From: Bidens hawaiensis
Lineage: Eukaryota > Streptophyta > Magnoliopsida > Asterales > Asteraceae
Direction of reading: 5' to 3'
Assembly (NCBI GenBank): GCA_021521415.1
Contig: JAIQDT010001953.1
Coordinates: 248,001-312,000, forward strand
Length of the DNA stretch: 64,000 nucleotides
Under the pieces are notes generated by a model. It was given only the letters and a program-made list of their open reading frames with translations. It was not told where the DNA came from and searched no databases. Below are positions 1-11,244 of this stretch, piece by piece (the first letter of the stretch is position 1; every line of letters begins with the position of its first letter). Made by a program: the position numbers and the translations under genes.

Positions 1-3000
1 GAAACCTTCATAGTAGAAACCGCTAGCGACACCTCGGTCAAAATAATGAAAATGGTTACGAACTATAAAATAGAGTTAGAGGGACATGAGATCCATGTTA
101 CTTTGAATGTTATGACCTTACGAGGGTTTGATGTGGTTTTAGGAATGGATTGGTTGTCCGGGTATGAAGCTCAGATAGTGTGTAAGAGTAGGTTAATAAA
201 GCTAAAGTCCTTCGATGGTGGTGCGGTGACGGTGTGCGATGATAAGGAAAGTTCACGGCTTAACGTCATTTCGATGATAAAAGCCGAAAGTTTATTAAGA
301 CGATGGTGCGGTGCCTACCTGGCATATGTTGTTAACCCTACGTGCGAGTCGAAAGAAATGAAAGACGTTACTGTTGTGCGCGACTACCCAAAAGTATTTT
401 CTGAGGATCTTCCGGGGTTGCCACCGGAGAGAGAGATAGAATTCCAGATAGATTTAATACCAGGAGCCCAGCCCATCGCGAAAGCACCTTACCGTCTAGC
501 GCCGTCTGAGATGAAATAATTGATGTCCAAAATACAAGAACTCCTTGACAAAGGTTTCATAAGACCAAGTGTTTCCCCTTGGGGCGCGCCAGTGTTGTTC
601 GTGAAGAAGAAGGATGGAAGTATGAGTATGTGCATAGACTATCGCGAGTTGAACAAGCTTACGGTAAAGAATACATATCCTTTGCCAAGGATTGATGATC
701 TGTTTGACCAACTGCAAGGTTCAAGTTGGTTCTCACGAATAGATCTCAGATCAGGTTATCATCAGCTGAAGTTGAAAGAGGCAGACATCCCTAAGACAGC
801 GTTCCGAACGTGGTATGGACACTACAAGTTTCTCGTGATGTCATTCGGTCTAATGAATGCTCCTGCAGCATTTATGGACATGATGAATAGGGTATGTCGG
901 CCGATGTTGGATAAGTCAGTTATCGTCTTCATCGATGATATATTGATTTATTCCATAAGCAAGTCTGATTATGCCGAGCATCTGAGAGAGGTATTGGAGA
1001 CTCTGAAGAAAGAGAAGTTGTACGCTAAGTTTTCAAAATGTGCGCTCTGGTTATGAGAAGAGCAATTTCTAGGTCACGTGATTAATCTTGAAGGGATTTC
1101 AGTGGACCAAGCTAAGATTGAGGCAATAAAAAATTGGAAGACTCCGCAGAATCCGACTGATATACGAAGCTTCTTAGGGTTAGCTGGCTACTATAGGAGA
1201 TTCATCGAAGGTTTCTCCAAGATAGCTGCACCGTTGACCGGTATGACCCGAAAGTCGATAGTATTCAGTTGGGGTAAGTTTCAAGAAGAAGCTTTTGAGG
1301 AATTAAAGAAAAGACCCACGCAAGCTCCAATCCTTGCTTTACCCGATGGTAACGAGGATCTGGTTGTTTGTACTGATGCTTCGTATCATGGGTTAGGTTG
1401 CGTGCTAATGCAACGAGGGAAAGTGATAGCATACGCGTCTAGACAGTTGAAAGTCCATGAGAGTACTTATCCGACACATGATTTAGACCTAGAAGCAATA
1501 GTGCATGCTCTCAAGATATGGAGACATTATCTGTATGGTACTAAGTGTACTATTTACACAGATCATAAAAGTTTAAAGCACTTCTTCGAGCAGAAAGAGC
1601 TAAACATGAGGCAGAGAATATGATTAGAGTTGATAAAGGATTACGACTGCTACATTAAGTACTATCTGAGTAAAGCTAATGTGGTCGCCGACGCGCTAAG
1701 CCGTAAGAATGAGGAAGTCCTTGCAACAGTGAAGTCATACCAGTTGATTATGAATTCAAGTCTTTTTGAGGAAATTATCAAAGTGTAGTCAGAGGTGCTG
1801 GTAGATGACGGGCTAGTGAAGAAAGAAAGGATTTACGGTAAGCAAGATGAGTTGATGGAAAACACGCATGGTGTGAAGTCTAGGTTTGACCGTACGTGGA
1901 TCCCACGTCATGGAGATCTTAAAGGTCGAATCTTAGATGAAGTTCATAAGTCAAGATACTCAATTCATCCAGGAACTACAAAGACGTACCAAGATTTGAA
2001 AAGAGATTATTGGTGGCCAAGAATGAAAAACGATGTGGTGGATTATGTTAGTAAGTGCTTAACTTGTTTACAAGTCAAAGCCGAACATCAGAAGCCTTAT
2101 GGAAAAATGCAACCGCTTGAGATACCTGAATGTAAATGGGAACACATCACCATGGATTTCATAACCAAGCTACCTCGTACAGCTAAGCATCATGATACCA
2201 TCTGGGTGATTGTGGACCGTTTGACCAAGAGCGCTCACTTTCTGCCTCTACGAGAGGCTATCTCATCAGAAACGTTAGCAAGCTTGTTCATTAAAGAGGT
2301 TGTATCTAAGCATGGAGTACCATTATCGATCGTGTCAGATAGAGATACTCGCTTTACTTCGAGGTTTTGGAAGAAGTTCCATGAAGCCATGGGAACAAGA
2401 CTGAACATCAGTACGGCGTATCATCCTCAAACAGATGGACAATCTGAAAGGACGATCCAAACCCTTGAGGATATGCTACGTGCTTGTGTTTTAGACTTTG
2501 GAGGAAGTTGGGATGACCATTTGCATCTAGCAGAGTTCTCTTATAACAACAGCTACCATTCAAGTATTGGTATGCCCCCTTTTGAGATGCTTTACGGTAG
2601 ACGATGTAGAACCCCAGTATGTTGTGGAGAGTTTGGTCAGAAAGAGATGGGAAGTTTAGAAGTTGTGAAAGAAACTTCTTCAAAGTTCGATCAGATCAAG
2701 GCAAGGATGAAAGCTGCTCAAGACAAACAGAAGTCGTATGCTTAAAAGCGGCGACGACCGATTGAGTTTAACGTTGGTGACAATGTGATGCTCAAGGTCT
2801 CGCTTTGGAAAGGAATTATCCGTTTCAGGAAGAGAGGGAAGTTGAGTCCGAGGTACATTGGACCGTTTAAGATTATTGATTGTGTAGATGAAGTGGCTTA
2901 TAAGCTGGATTTGCCCGAAGAGTTAGAAGAAATTCATTCGACCTTCCATGTTTCTCATCTGAGAAAATTTCTGGCTGATGACACGTCGCACGTGCCATTA

Positions 3001-3192
3001 ATGGACATTGAGGTTGATGAACAATTGAACTACATTGATCAACCAATCTAGATAGTTGACCGCAAGGAAAATGAACTCCGACACAAGGCTATACCCATAG
3101 TGAAAGTGATATGGAAGCATCACAAAGGATCGGACGCTACATAGGAAGCCGAGGAAGAGATGCGCAAGTTTTATCCAGATTTGTTCATGTAA
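1..3192 (+). pseudogene. Tekay-type Ty3/gypsy pol, 5'-truncated by the window edge and broken
   Basis: This encoded protease, reverse transcriptase, RNase H, integrase and a C-terminal chromodomain, which copy the element RNA and insert the cDNA in the nucleus. Reading from base 1: the protease C-terminal part (VVLGMDWLSG), RT (520-1056; active site FIDD near 940), RNase H (about 1360-1720; TDAS, TDHKS), integrase zinc finger (KCLTC near 2055) and catalytic core (MDFITK, SDRDTRF, then the Glu of the QSER motif), and a chromodomain-like tail at about 3052-3192. In-frame stops interrupt it at about 517-519, 1054-1056, 1621-1623, near 1786, 2743-2745 and 3049-3051, and one lies in the tail near 3142. 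The reading order and the tail fit the Tekay/Del clade of chromoviruses. It ends 43 bp before its 3' LTR. The start is outside the window, so the gag and the protease active site are not seen. Confidence 0.9.
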
Positions 3193-3221
3193 TAGTTAAG
3201 TTTCAGGGACGAAACCTATTT

Positions 3222-3235
3222 AAGGAGGGAAGACT
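3222..3235 (+). promoter_or_regulatory. Polypurine tract of the first Tekay element
   Basis: A purine-rich run (AAGGAGGGAAGACT) lies immediately before the TGTAAC start of the LTR. It would prime plus-strand DNA synthesis. A TTTCAGGGACGAAA block just upstream matches the TTTCGGGACGAAA block before the 3' LTR of the intact element at 52268-52301, which supports the family assignment. Confidence 0.8.
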
Positions 3236-5427
3236 TGTAACATCCCGTTTTCTCGTTCGGTTAAAAATATGAGTTATGTTGAGTCGGGCTAGTGTTCGGC
3301 TAAATGGATATGGGTTATGCACTTGGGTTAAGAAGGAAAGAAGAAAAGACCATGGGCTTAAGCCCATGATCCATAATTATATAAACCTTAATTACCCATT
3401 TAAATCTCATTTACACATATTCCATACACCACCAAAACACACACCTAAGCTCTCTCTCTAATTTCTCTCCTTTCTCTAGCCGAACCAAGACAGAAAACCG
3501 ATCCCGATCCAAGGTAATGATAATATGATATTGTATGAACTCAAATCTGTTAGATGTAGTCACGAAACGACGAGCCGGCACCTCTAAACCCTTAAAGTCA
3601 TGACATCCGGGTGGAATCGGGTATAAACCGAACCTAAGATGAGCTTAGGGGTCACCCTAGCTCAGATCTGGATCGAACGGGATGAAAAACGGTGAAAACG
3701 GTGAAAAACGAGCGAGATCTCGTTTTTTCGGCGAAGTCACGGTTTTTCGGCGGCGGCTCGGGAAAACGGCGTACGAGGATAATGAAGATGTCAGATAATG
3801 TCTGACATTCTCTAACCTAACCCTAATTCGTTAACGGAGAGTTAAGGAACTAGGGGTAATTCCTTATGTGAATCGTTAGTGAAAGCTTAACGAACTTGTG
3901 TTCAAGTTCATTAAGGAAAAGATAACGAACTAAACCCCAATTCGCTATGACCATTTGTTAAAGAGATAACGAATTAGAAGGTCTAATTCATTACCTGGAC
4001 TGACTCGTTATATGGACTGATTCGTTCTATGGACTGATTCGTTATATGGACTGGTTCGTTTTATGGACTAGAAGTTTAACAGAATGACAGAATAGTCCCC
4101 GGACTTAGATAAGAATGATTTAATTACAAAGAAGCCCTTGAACTTTTAAGTTTGCAAATTAATTAATGATTCAAAATTCTAATGGAAAATGTGTTAAGAC
4201 AATTAATGGAAAAAAAAATTTTCCAAGCTGACCTAGCAGCTCGACCCCAGCCAGGGTCTCTGCCCCTTGGACCCTGCTAGGTGCTGCCGCCCTTAGACCC
4301 CGCTTCCATGGGCGCTGCCCCTCGGACCCCCGTTCGTTAAGGGTAATAATTACATTAGAAACGTGATATGGGTAGTGATAGTTAAACTGATATGTGTAAT
4401 TGTTATACAGTTAGTCGTGCACAGCTCAAGAAAGGAGTAACCATAAACGTGAACGTAACCGCGTTAAAGTGAGTTTCTAGCCCCACTTCCTTGTTATGTT
4501 TTCGAGGCTTTGTGCATACTCGATGTGATAGTTAATACACTTACCTTAAGTGGTAAGTGTACTCTTGGTATGATTTATGTATGATGATTGCTTGACGGTG
4601 CGTGAACGAACTTCGGATATTGCATGTACCGTCAGATGGTAATTAAAGATATGATTGATATGATTGATGTATATAATGTATGAATGAAGTATGTATGTTA
4701 TGTATGATATGTATGTTAGGTATATTATGAGATAGTACGTGAACGATCTTCGGATACTGCACGTACTATTAAGGAAGGTATGTAAAGACATGTATGTTAC
4801 AGTTGTACGAAACAAAGGGACCATACCCTAACAATATCTGTGAGGATAGGGACCAGACCCTAATAATATCTTTGAGGATAGAGACCAGACACTAATAATA
4901 TCTGTGAGGATAGGGACCAGACCCTAATAATATCTGCTAGGATAGGGACTAGACCCTAATAATATCTGTGATGTTGGGGACCAGACCCTTATAATATATG
5001 TGAGGTAATAGAGAGGAAGGCTCTTTAAATAGTATGGATAGATATGCATGTAAAAGTAAAGTATGAATAATGTACACCCCTACGGGCATGTGTGCAAGAA
5101 TGTGAACTGATTGTATGTTGTATGATTAACTAGAACTCACTCAGCGTAGCTGACTTTTAGTATGCACGCAGGTGAGTAGGATGAGACACCTGGCTTGATG
5201 GGAGAAACATGGCAAATGATTAAAGAAGCTGGCATATAATATTTATTTGTTAATGTTTGAACTGAAAGACATGTTTCAAGTTATGTTTTAAGACAACTTA
5301 TGAATTATTTTGTAATATTTTTGAAAGTTTTATATTCTGCATAAAGTTTTATTTAACTCTGATATTTAGAACTGTTTTTATGAGTAAATTCAACGTTAAG
5401 GTGAGGCACCGGTAACGGGGCATTACA
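3236..5427 (+). repeat. 3' LTR of the first Tekay-type element (about 2.2 kb)
   Basis: It begins TGTAACATCCCG after the PPT and ends GGGGCATTACA, so the ends form the inverted pair TGTAA/TTACA. Inside are a likely TATA box (TTATATAAACC near 3376), a GC-rich stretch at about 4235-4340 with repeated CCCC-GGACCC words, and short tandem repeats at about 4815-5010. There are many TTCGTTA and TAACGAA words between 3820 and 4080. Parts of a related LTR recur at 36073-39629, some inverted. The partner 5' LTR lies outside the window, so the target duplication cannot be checked. Confidence 0.82.
4815..5010 (+). repeat. About 32-bp tandem repeats inside the LTR
   Basis: About six imperfect units of the form GGGACCAGACCCTAATAATA followed by TCTGTGAGGATA. 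The reverse complement of the same array is at about 38600-38765, inside the rearranged LTR cluster. Confidence 0.85.
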
Positions 5428-5432
5428 ACATA

Positions 5433-7117
5433 TTGTTGAATTGTGGATTTGATAATGAGATCATAAAACAAGGTTGAACATGGTATGTATGCCACCCCCC
5501 AAAAGTATAAAAGCGTAAAAAGGGGGAGTGTGATTACTCACTTGAAATAAATAACTTGAAGGGTTGTTTGTGATACACTAGGATAATAAGTTCAACGAGT
5601 GAGGTCTAGGTTAAAAGGGTTTCGGTTTAAAAGATGGTCTTAGAAGACTTTAAAGTAAAATTAAATGACAAGTTAAATAAGGAATCAAAGTTTGAGGTTT
5701 AAAAATGTAAATACTTGAGAAATTAGAGTAACGGTTTTTAAAAAGTAAATTTTCTCGGAATCAGGTCTCGGTATTCTATTCATTAGTTTTACTTAACCTT
5801 TGTTAAGTAAATATATAAGGTATAGTTGCAATAATGCAAGACCCTTTGTTAAATAGATACAAAAAGGAGATTTTTACGAGTGTTCGGTTTAGTTGGTTCG
5901 GGTCTTGATAAATTGTCAAACCCGAACCCGACATTTCCAAAGTGATACATGTCATGAGATAAATCAATAAATTCAAAAGTAAACTTAACCAAGTTTGTAG
6001 TTCTATTGAGAAGACCCTTAACGTCCGTTAGGCGAGTGTTTGGCTTTGTCAGTCCAACCTTGTTATAAGATCAAGTTGGATCCAACATACCAAGTATTTT
6101 GAGAAAACAATTAAAATTAGTTTTATAATATAGTTTTATAGAAAAATGAAATTCGGTGGCCCAAAACACATTTAGTGTGTCTTAAGCGGATGAACCCGAT
6201 TTAGTTCGGTCTTGGTTCAGTCCTTGACTCGGTATAAGACCGAGGATGGTTGCCACATACCCAAATACCATTGAACTATTTAAAATAATTTGGAAATTAA
6301 ATTGGTTAGGAACTAAGCAATAATAATAAACTTAAACATAATTTAAAGTGTTAACAAAGACATAATAAAGTGTTTAAAAACGAGTTCGGTTTGGTTCGGT
6401 TATCAACTCGGAATAAGACCGAAGATGGTTACCACATACCAAATTACCATAGAACTATAAAAACGATTTTAGAAATTATAATATTCAAATCTTTTATTTA
6501 ACTATTTAAATAAAACTTGTAAACAAGAGTTCGGTTTCGTTTCGGTTCTCAACTCGAGATAAAACCGAGGCTATTCACCACATACCCAATACCATGGAAC
6601 TCATTTAACATGAATTAGAAACTAAACTACTTATAATTTAAACAATACTAGTAAGCATTAAATGAAATATAGTATAATCAAGGACTTTAATGAGTCCTCC
6701 ATGTAGCTTTTCCTTGTTGCGTATCACCTCAACCGACCATGGCCGGAGAAGGTGAAAGCCGAAGGAAAACAAGGGGTGCATATTATATATATGTTGTACA
6801 ACAAGCTTTAGTTACTATGCAACAAATTAAAGTTAAAGAATGGTTCTTGTTTGACTTCAAAGAGTCAAACTAGTAAGAACCTTGAAGAGGTGAAGTTATG
6901 ATCTTTGTTTGAGAGAGATAGAAAATGAATGAACAAGTTGAAATGAAGGAGATGAGCTTTTTTATATAGGGTAATGGTCAAAGTTTATTTCTATGTTTTA
7001 TTTCAAGGCTTCCATGTGTTTTGATTGGTTAAACAAGTCAAATAATGCAACATGAAAACCACTATCTTTATTAATAACAAAGAATCTGATTTATAAAACG
7101 GGTCGGGTTATCGCACA
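5433..7117 (-). repeat. Inverted LTR of a second Tekay-like element (repeat X, minus copy)
   Basis: Read on the minus strand, 7117 starts TGTGCGATAACCCGACCC directly after a PPT-like AAAGTAGGGAAGAC, closely resembling the PPT and LTR start of the intact element at 52288-52330. Going left there is a TATA box (CCCTATATAA, about 6965-6975), a TCTCTCAAAC leader and, from about 6610 down to 5870, degenerate repeats. A plus-strand relative is at 24180-24640 and 35066-36072. The outer LTR end was not found; the copy meets the first Tekay LTR at 5427. No gene is seen in this stretch. Confidence 0.6.
5870..6610 (-). repeat. Degenerate 145-180-bp tandem repeats within repeat X
   Basis: The block with TTCGGTTT, a GACCGAGG-like word and CCACATACC-AATACCATGGAACT recurs with spacings of about 180, 180 and 143 bp (anchors near 6090, 6271, 6451 and 6594). 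The same block is inverted twice at 35085-35340. Confidence 0.65.
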
Positions 7118-7695
7118 GTCTTCCCTACTTTAGAAATTTTCGTCCTGAAATTAAAATAAACTTAAAGAAAAGAGGTAATTACTAACGAAAGTCGTTTTTA
7201 GTAGAGCAATTGTAAGAAAAATTATAAGCAAAAAGAATAGCATCAGATCCTTGCATGGCTCGAAAAAAATGCCACAATGAGAAACATAATAAAGGCACTT
7301 ATATATAGGATGTACCCGCGGCGTATCCACCATGCTTTATCATCTTGCATTTATACTGTTTTTCTGCTATCATTCTCGGGTCCGAATTATCGCACACAAA
7401 CGTACTTACTATGGCTTCCATGTGAGGATTTCAATAATTAAGTGTGCACCCATAATTATTTAGACCGTCTTATGGTCCACATGTTTCGTTCCATTGTGTG
7501 GTTTAAAAGACATATTTATTTTGAAATCTTTAATTATTATAAACGTAAATAAAATCTATTGAACATTTTACCAATATTGACAACCCAGTACTAGCGGTTG
7601 AAAATTTTTGAGGTTGGCTTTTAAATAAGTAGGAAAAATGGAATAAATAATTGAAACAACTAGAATCTTAAGATATAAACCAAGGTGAAAATTAT
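7118..7695 (-). other. PPT and non-coding 3' internal end of the inverted Tekay-like element
   Basis: On the minus strand 7133-7118 is a polypurine tract, preceded by TTTCAGGACGAAAATTTC as in other Tekay elements of this window. Farther right (7150-7695) the sequence is AT-rich, with no convincing coding region. It is interrupted at 7696 by the copia LTR. Confidence 0.5.
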
Positions 7696-8220
7696 TGTTA
7701 GTGTACGGTTTTGCATCTCGAGTCTTTGTATTTAACGGTAATGTAACTGTCGTTTTATTTAGGTAATAAATTATTAAAGTATTAAGTTAGTTCGTTAAAT
7801 GTAAGGTCTAGTTCGCTAAGGATGTTTAGCGAACTAAAACTTAAGTTGTTATCCCTCCTGATTCGTTAAGGATGTTTAACGAATCAGGGAGTGATTCGTT
7901 AAGCTATTATCTATTTAATGTATGTAACGAATTGGATGTTAGTTCGTTAGGGGATGTTAACAAACTAACTCCATCGTCTATTTATAGTGAACACTATTCA
8001 CTCATTAAAGAAAGTTTTTGAGAGTTAATTAACGAACCTCTGTCCGAATTTCTCTCGATCTTCATCTTAATATTATACATACATACACATACTACTACTG
8101 ATAATCTATATATAACATACAATCAAACGTAACTATGAGCTAGATTCGTATTTAGGATTAATCGTATTCATACAGATCTGAGATATGTTTGTAGTTTAAG
8201 GATTGATCCAGGTTCTAACA
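7696..8220 (+). repeat. 5' LTR of the outer gag-only copia element
   Basis: A 525-bp LTR starting TGTTAGTGTACGG and ending GGTTCTAACA, so the ends are the inverted pair TGTTAG/CTAACA. A likely TATA box (CTATTTATAGTG) lies near 7977. Many TTCGTTA, TTCGCTA and TAACGAA words occur at 7790-8035. It is followed 2 bp later by a tRNA-Met type primer-binding site. The preceding 5 bp (ATTAT, 7691-7695) resemble ATAAT after a candidate LTR end at 23260. Confidence 0.8.
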
Positions 8221-8222
8221 AG

Positions 8223-8234
8223 TGGTATCAGAGC
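8223..8234 (+). promoter_or_regulatory. Primer-binding site of the outer copia element
   Basis: TGGTATCAGAGC is complementary to the 3' end of initiator tRNA-Met, the usual minus-strand primer of plant copia elements. It lies two bases after the LTR end. Confidence 0.9.
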
Positions 8235-8940
8235 TTTCGGTGCTCAAATTACGCTTGATTTTCCTATTAATTGATGTTATTTAATTGAAAATTGATCCAG
8301 TTGTTGTTCGATTTGGTTTTGAATCAAATTGAGTCTAAATTGGTTTGATTATGGAAGGTTTGGATTAGATTTGGATTTGGTAAGGTTATTGTTATTTGTG
8401 GTTGACTGGAATTGAAGTTTGGATTGAGTTTGGATCGAAATTGGTTTGGATCTGTTTTGGCCGTAAACAGGGGTTTGGTTTTGATCAAATTGTTTACGAG
8501 TTAAGTGTTAATTGGTTTTCTAGTTGATGTGAATGGATTCGCGTGGTGATTCCGAGTGTTGTGATCGGTTATTTGTGCGATTTTGTTGAGATTAGAGTTT
8601 GTATTACAAATTTTCTTTTCTGGGTTTCTGGGTTTGTGTATTATTCATAGTTGGTTCGTTATAGGTTTTTAACACATTTACTCTGATTCGTTAACAAAAT
8701 TAGCCAATTCGCTATATGTTTTGGTTGATTCGTTATATCTTCTGATACGTGTAAACTGATTCGTGTGACAAGTGTCTTGTCTTGGGATTTGTGTTATAAC
8801 AACCGTTGCCACGTGTCATTCTGTGTCAGAGTTTGTTACAAACGGTTATAACAAACTGATTCGCTATACGTTGATTCATTAATCAACTGTAGCTTGTTCG
8901 TTATCTAATTCGCTAAGTATTTCTTAGTGATTCATTACAG
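8235..8940 (+). other. 5' leader of the outer copia element, left half
   Basis: Untranslated leader, T-rich, with repeated TTGGTTTGGAT-like words and many TTCGTTA/TTCGCTA words. No coding region is seen. It is cut by the insertion at 8946 and resumes at 20492, where the same TAATTCGCTAAG style continues up to the gag start at 20697. Confidence 0.6.
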
Positions 8941-8945
8941 GAAAC

Positions 8946-9578
8946 TGTTGGTGCATGTCGTGTAACAGATGATCTTTTGTGTTTATTAGAATTGAGAGCA
9001 ACGGTCAAAGGGGAGACTGTTGGTGCATTTTGTGACCGTCGCTATGCAATTCTGATCAACGGAAACGAAGTACGAAGTTAGAACAACTTCGCCATAGGCG
9101 AAGTTATAACAACTTCGCCGTAGGCGAAGTTGTAACAACTTCTGCCATAGGCGAAGTTATAACAACTTCGCCTACTGAAGCCCAGGCCCGAGAATGTTTT
9201 ATATATATATATACGTGTGTCTTGTTTAGGTTAAGTTATCCAGAAATTAGTGTGTGTTTTGAGCAGTTTGTTTGTTTAGAGAGAGTAAGAGACAAGGAGA
9301 GTCGTGTGAGACGACCCGAGGTAGAGCTCACCTCGGGTCAGTCGTGTTTTCTGTTTGGTTACGGTATGTAACGTGTTTGTTTGATTATTATATAAGAATC
9401 TGCAGATTTGATTATCCCGTTCTTGTATTTGTTCGTGTATTTGTTCGTGTATGTGTTTATGTACGTGTATAATCGTGTTCTTCGTCTTTTACACCAATAA
9501 ACGAGTCTAGGAGGATTCCGCACTCCAAGACATCGTGCGGATCTCGTATCGATCGGCGACACCCCGGGGGGACCTACA
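8946..9578 (+). repeat. LTR type A, copy 1
   Basis: 633 bp, TGTTGGTGCATGTCG to GGGGGACCTACA, followed by a primer-binding site. It contains a run of GGCGAAGTT/AACTTCGCC inverted words (9085-9180), a TATA-like TTTTATATATATAT (near 9198) and a CACCAATAAAC poly(A)-type signal (near 9492). An internal AAAGGGGAGAC-TGTTGGTGCATTTTG word (about 9007-9032) repeats the PPT-plus-LTR-start pattern inside the LTR. A near-identical copy lies at 10623-11232. Confidence 0.85.
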
Positions 9579-10622
9579 TGTGGTATCAGAGCCTTAGGAT
9601 CTTATGCTATGGTTCGAGATCTGCGTTTTGGTGTTTCTGGCACGTTTCTATGCGTTTCTGGCCGAATAGCGCCGCAGGCGAAGTTATTGTTCATCAGGCG
9701 AAGTTGCCATCACTGTTCGTAGGGTTTCAGCGAAGATATAAGGTCTGGCGAAGTTATGAACAGGCAAAGTTGACTTTAGGCGAAGTTGACTTCTCGGCGA
9801 AGTTAAAAAAAAAAAAGAGTATTTGGAGTTTTCGTCTGTATGGCCAGGTGTACACGATTATTGTGAGACCGGAGATGTTGTTCCGTCAACGAGTGAAACT
9901 TGTTATCTCTGGGTCTTACGTGTGAACAAATACGTGTCAACTCTGGATACGGAGTTGAGTTTGTGAATGGGATATTGATTGAAACTAGATATTGACACAT
10001 ATTTGGGTGTTTGTGGGCAATGAAATTGTTGTTGTTCGAGGTTGACCAACTAAAGAAAGTCAAATTGAACTGAAGGTTTTTGTCATTACTGGATTGCGGT
10101 CAGAGCATATTATTTATGTTATTTTCAAGGCGTTCGAGAATTGGATTCTGAAACGTGATGCTTATTTATTAGAGTGAAAATTCTGGAACAAGTTGGATTT
10201 AATCGGGAACTAAAGTGTTTATGTTCTTGATCGTTATCCCGGGTGATTGAAGATGCTTCGGATTAATTAATGGTCATGTGTTAGATTCTGTCAAGGTGGT
10301 TTTGTGATGAAATTGATCACTTGATGTTGAGTAGTTGAAGATTAAACCTTATCGTATGCCGACGAGTTGGTGAAGTTGTGGAGGAAGCCCAACTTCACGT
10401 GTTGGTGAAGTCAGATGGACTCACGTGATTGGTTGAGATGATCTATTGGCACGAGGATACATGCATTTCAAATACCTCAATCGTTATAGTCGGAGAAGCT
10501 TACACTGGAGGGAAGATCTGATATGGAAGACGCTGGGTGATTGGTAGATTTGTGAAGCTACATGACAGATTCAGACACGGCTGGTTGACTGCAAACAGAA
10601 GAGCATCAGTTAAGAGGGGGAC
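9579..10622 (+). other. Non-coding internal region between two type A LTRs, with PBS and PPT
   Basis: It begins with the primer-binding site TGGTATCAGAGC (9581-9592) and ends with a purine-rich tract (AGAGGGGGAC, to 10622) directly before the next LTR. The 1044 bp between have no gag or pol similarity and only short chance reading frames. GGCGAAGTT-type words occur at 9670-9800. PBS, PPT and paired LTRs make it look like a small nonautonomous element, about 2.3 kb in all, of the LARD or TRIM kind. It would rely on proteins made by related elements. Confidence 0.65.
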
Positions 10623-11232
10623 TGTTGGTGCATGTCGTGTAACAGATGATCTTTTGTGTTTGTTAGAATTGAGAGCAACGGTCAAAGGGGAGACTGTTGG
10701 TGCATTTTGTGACCGTCGCTATGCAATTCTGATCAGCGGAAACGAAGTACGAAGTTAGAACAACTTCGCCATAGGCGAAGTTATAACAACTTCGCTGTAG
10801 GCGAAGTTGTAACAACTTCTGCCATAGGCGAAGTAAGAATAACTTCGCCATAGGAGAAGTTATAACAACTTCGCCTACTGAAGCCCAGGCCCGAGAATGT
10901 TTTATATATATATACGTGTGTCTTGTTTAGGTTTAGTTATCCAGAAATTAGTGTGTGTTTTGAGCAGTTTGTTTGTTTAGAGAGAGTAAGAGACAAGGAG
11001 AGTCGTGTAAGACGACCCGAGGTAGAGCTCACCTCGGGTCAGTCGTGTTTTCTGTTTGGTTACGGTATGTAACGTGTTTGTTTGATTATTATATAAGAAT
11101 CTGCAGATTTGATTATCCCGTTCTTGTATTTGTCCGTGTATTTGTTCGTGTATGTGTTTATGTACGTGTATAATCGTGTTCTTCGTCTTTTACACCAATA
11201 AACGAGTCTAGGAGGATTCCGCACTCCAAGAC
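10623..11232 (+). repeat. LTR type A, copy 2, truncated at its 3' end
   Basis: It matches 8946-9578 closely, with one extra GGCGAAGT-type unit at about 10825-10860. Identity stops at CACTCCAAGAC (11232), about 45 bp short of the expected CCTACA end. The sequence then passes straight into copia gag. Confidence 0.8.
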
Positions 11233-11244
11233 CACGTGAGAAAA

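Noticed and set aside
8223..8234. tRNA-like sequence TGGTATCAGAGC (also 9581 and 47003)
   Set aside because: These are short primer-binding sites complementary to a tRNA 3' end next to LTRs; no cloverleaf follows.
9272..9472. 66-codon open frame repeated almost identically at 10973-11173
   Set aside because: Both lie inside copies of LTR type A, so identity comes from the LTR duplication. The frame overlaps the promoter and R region, and no protein family is recognisable.
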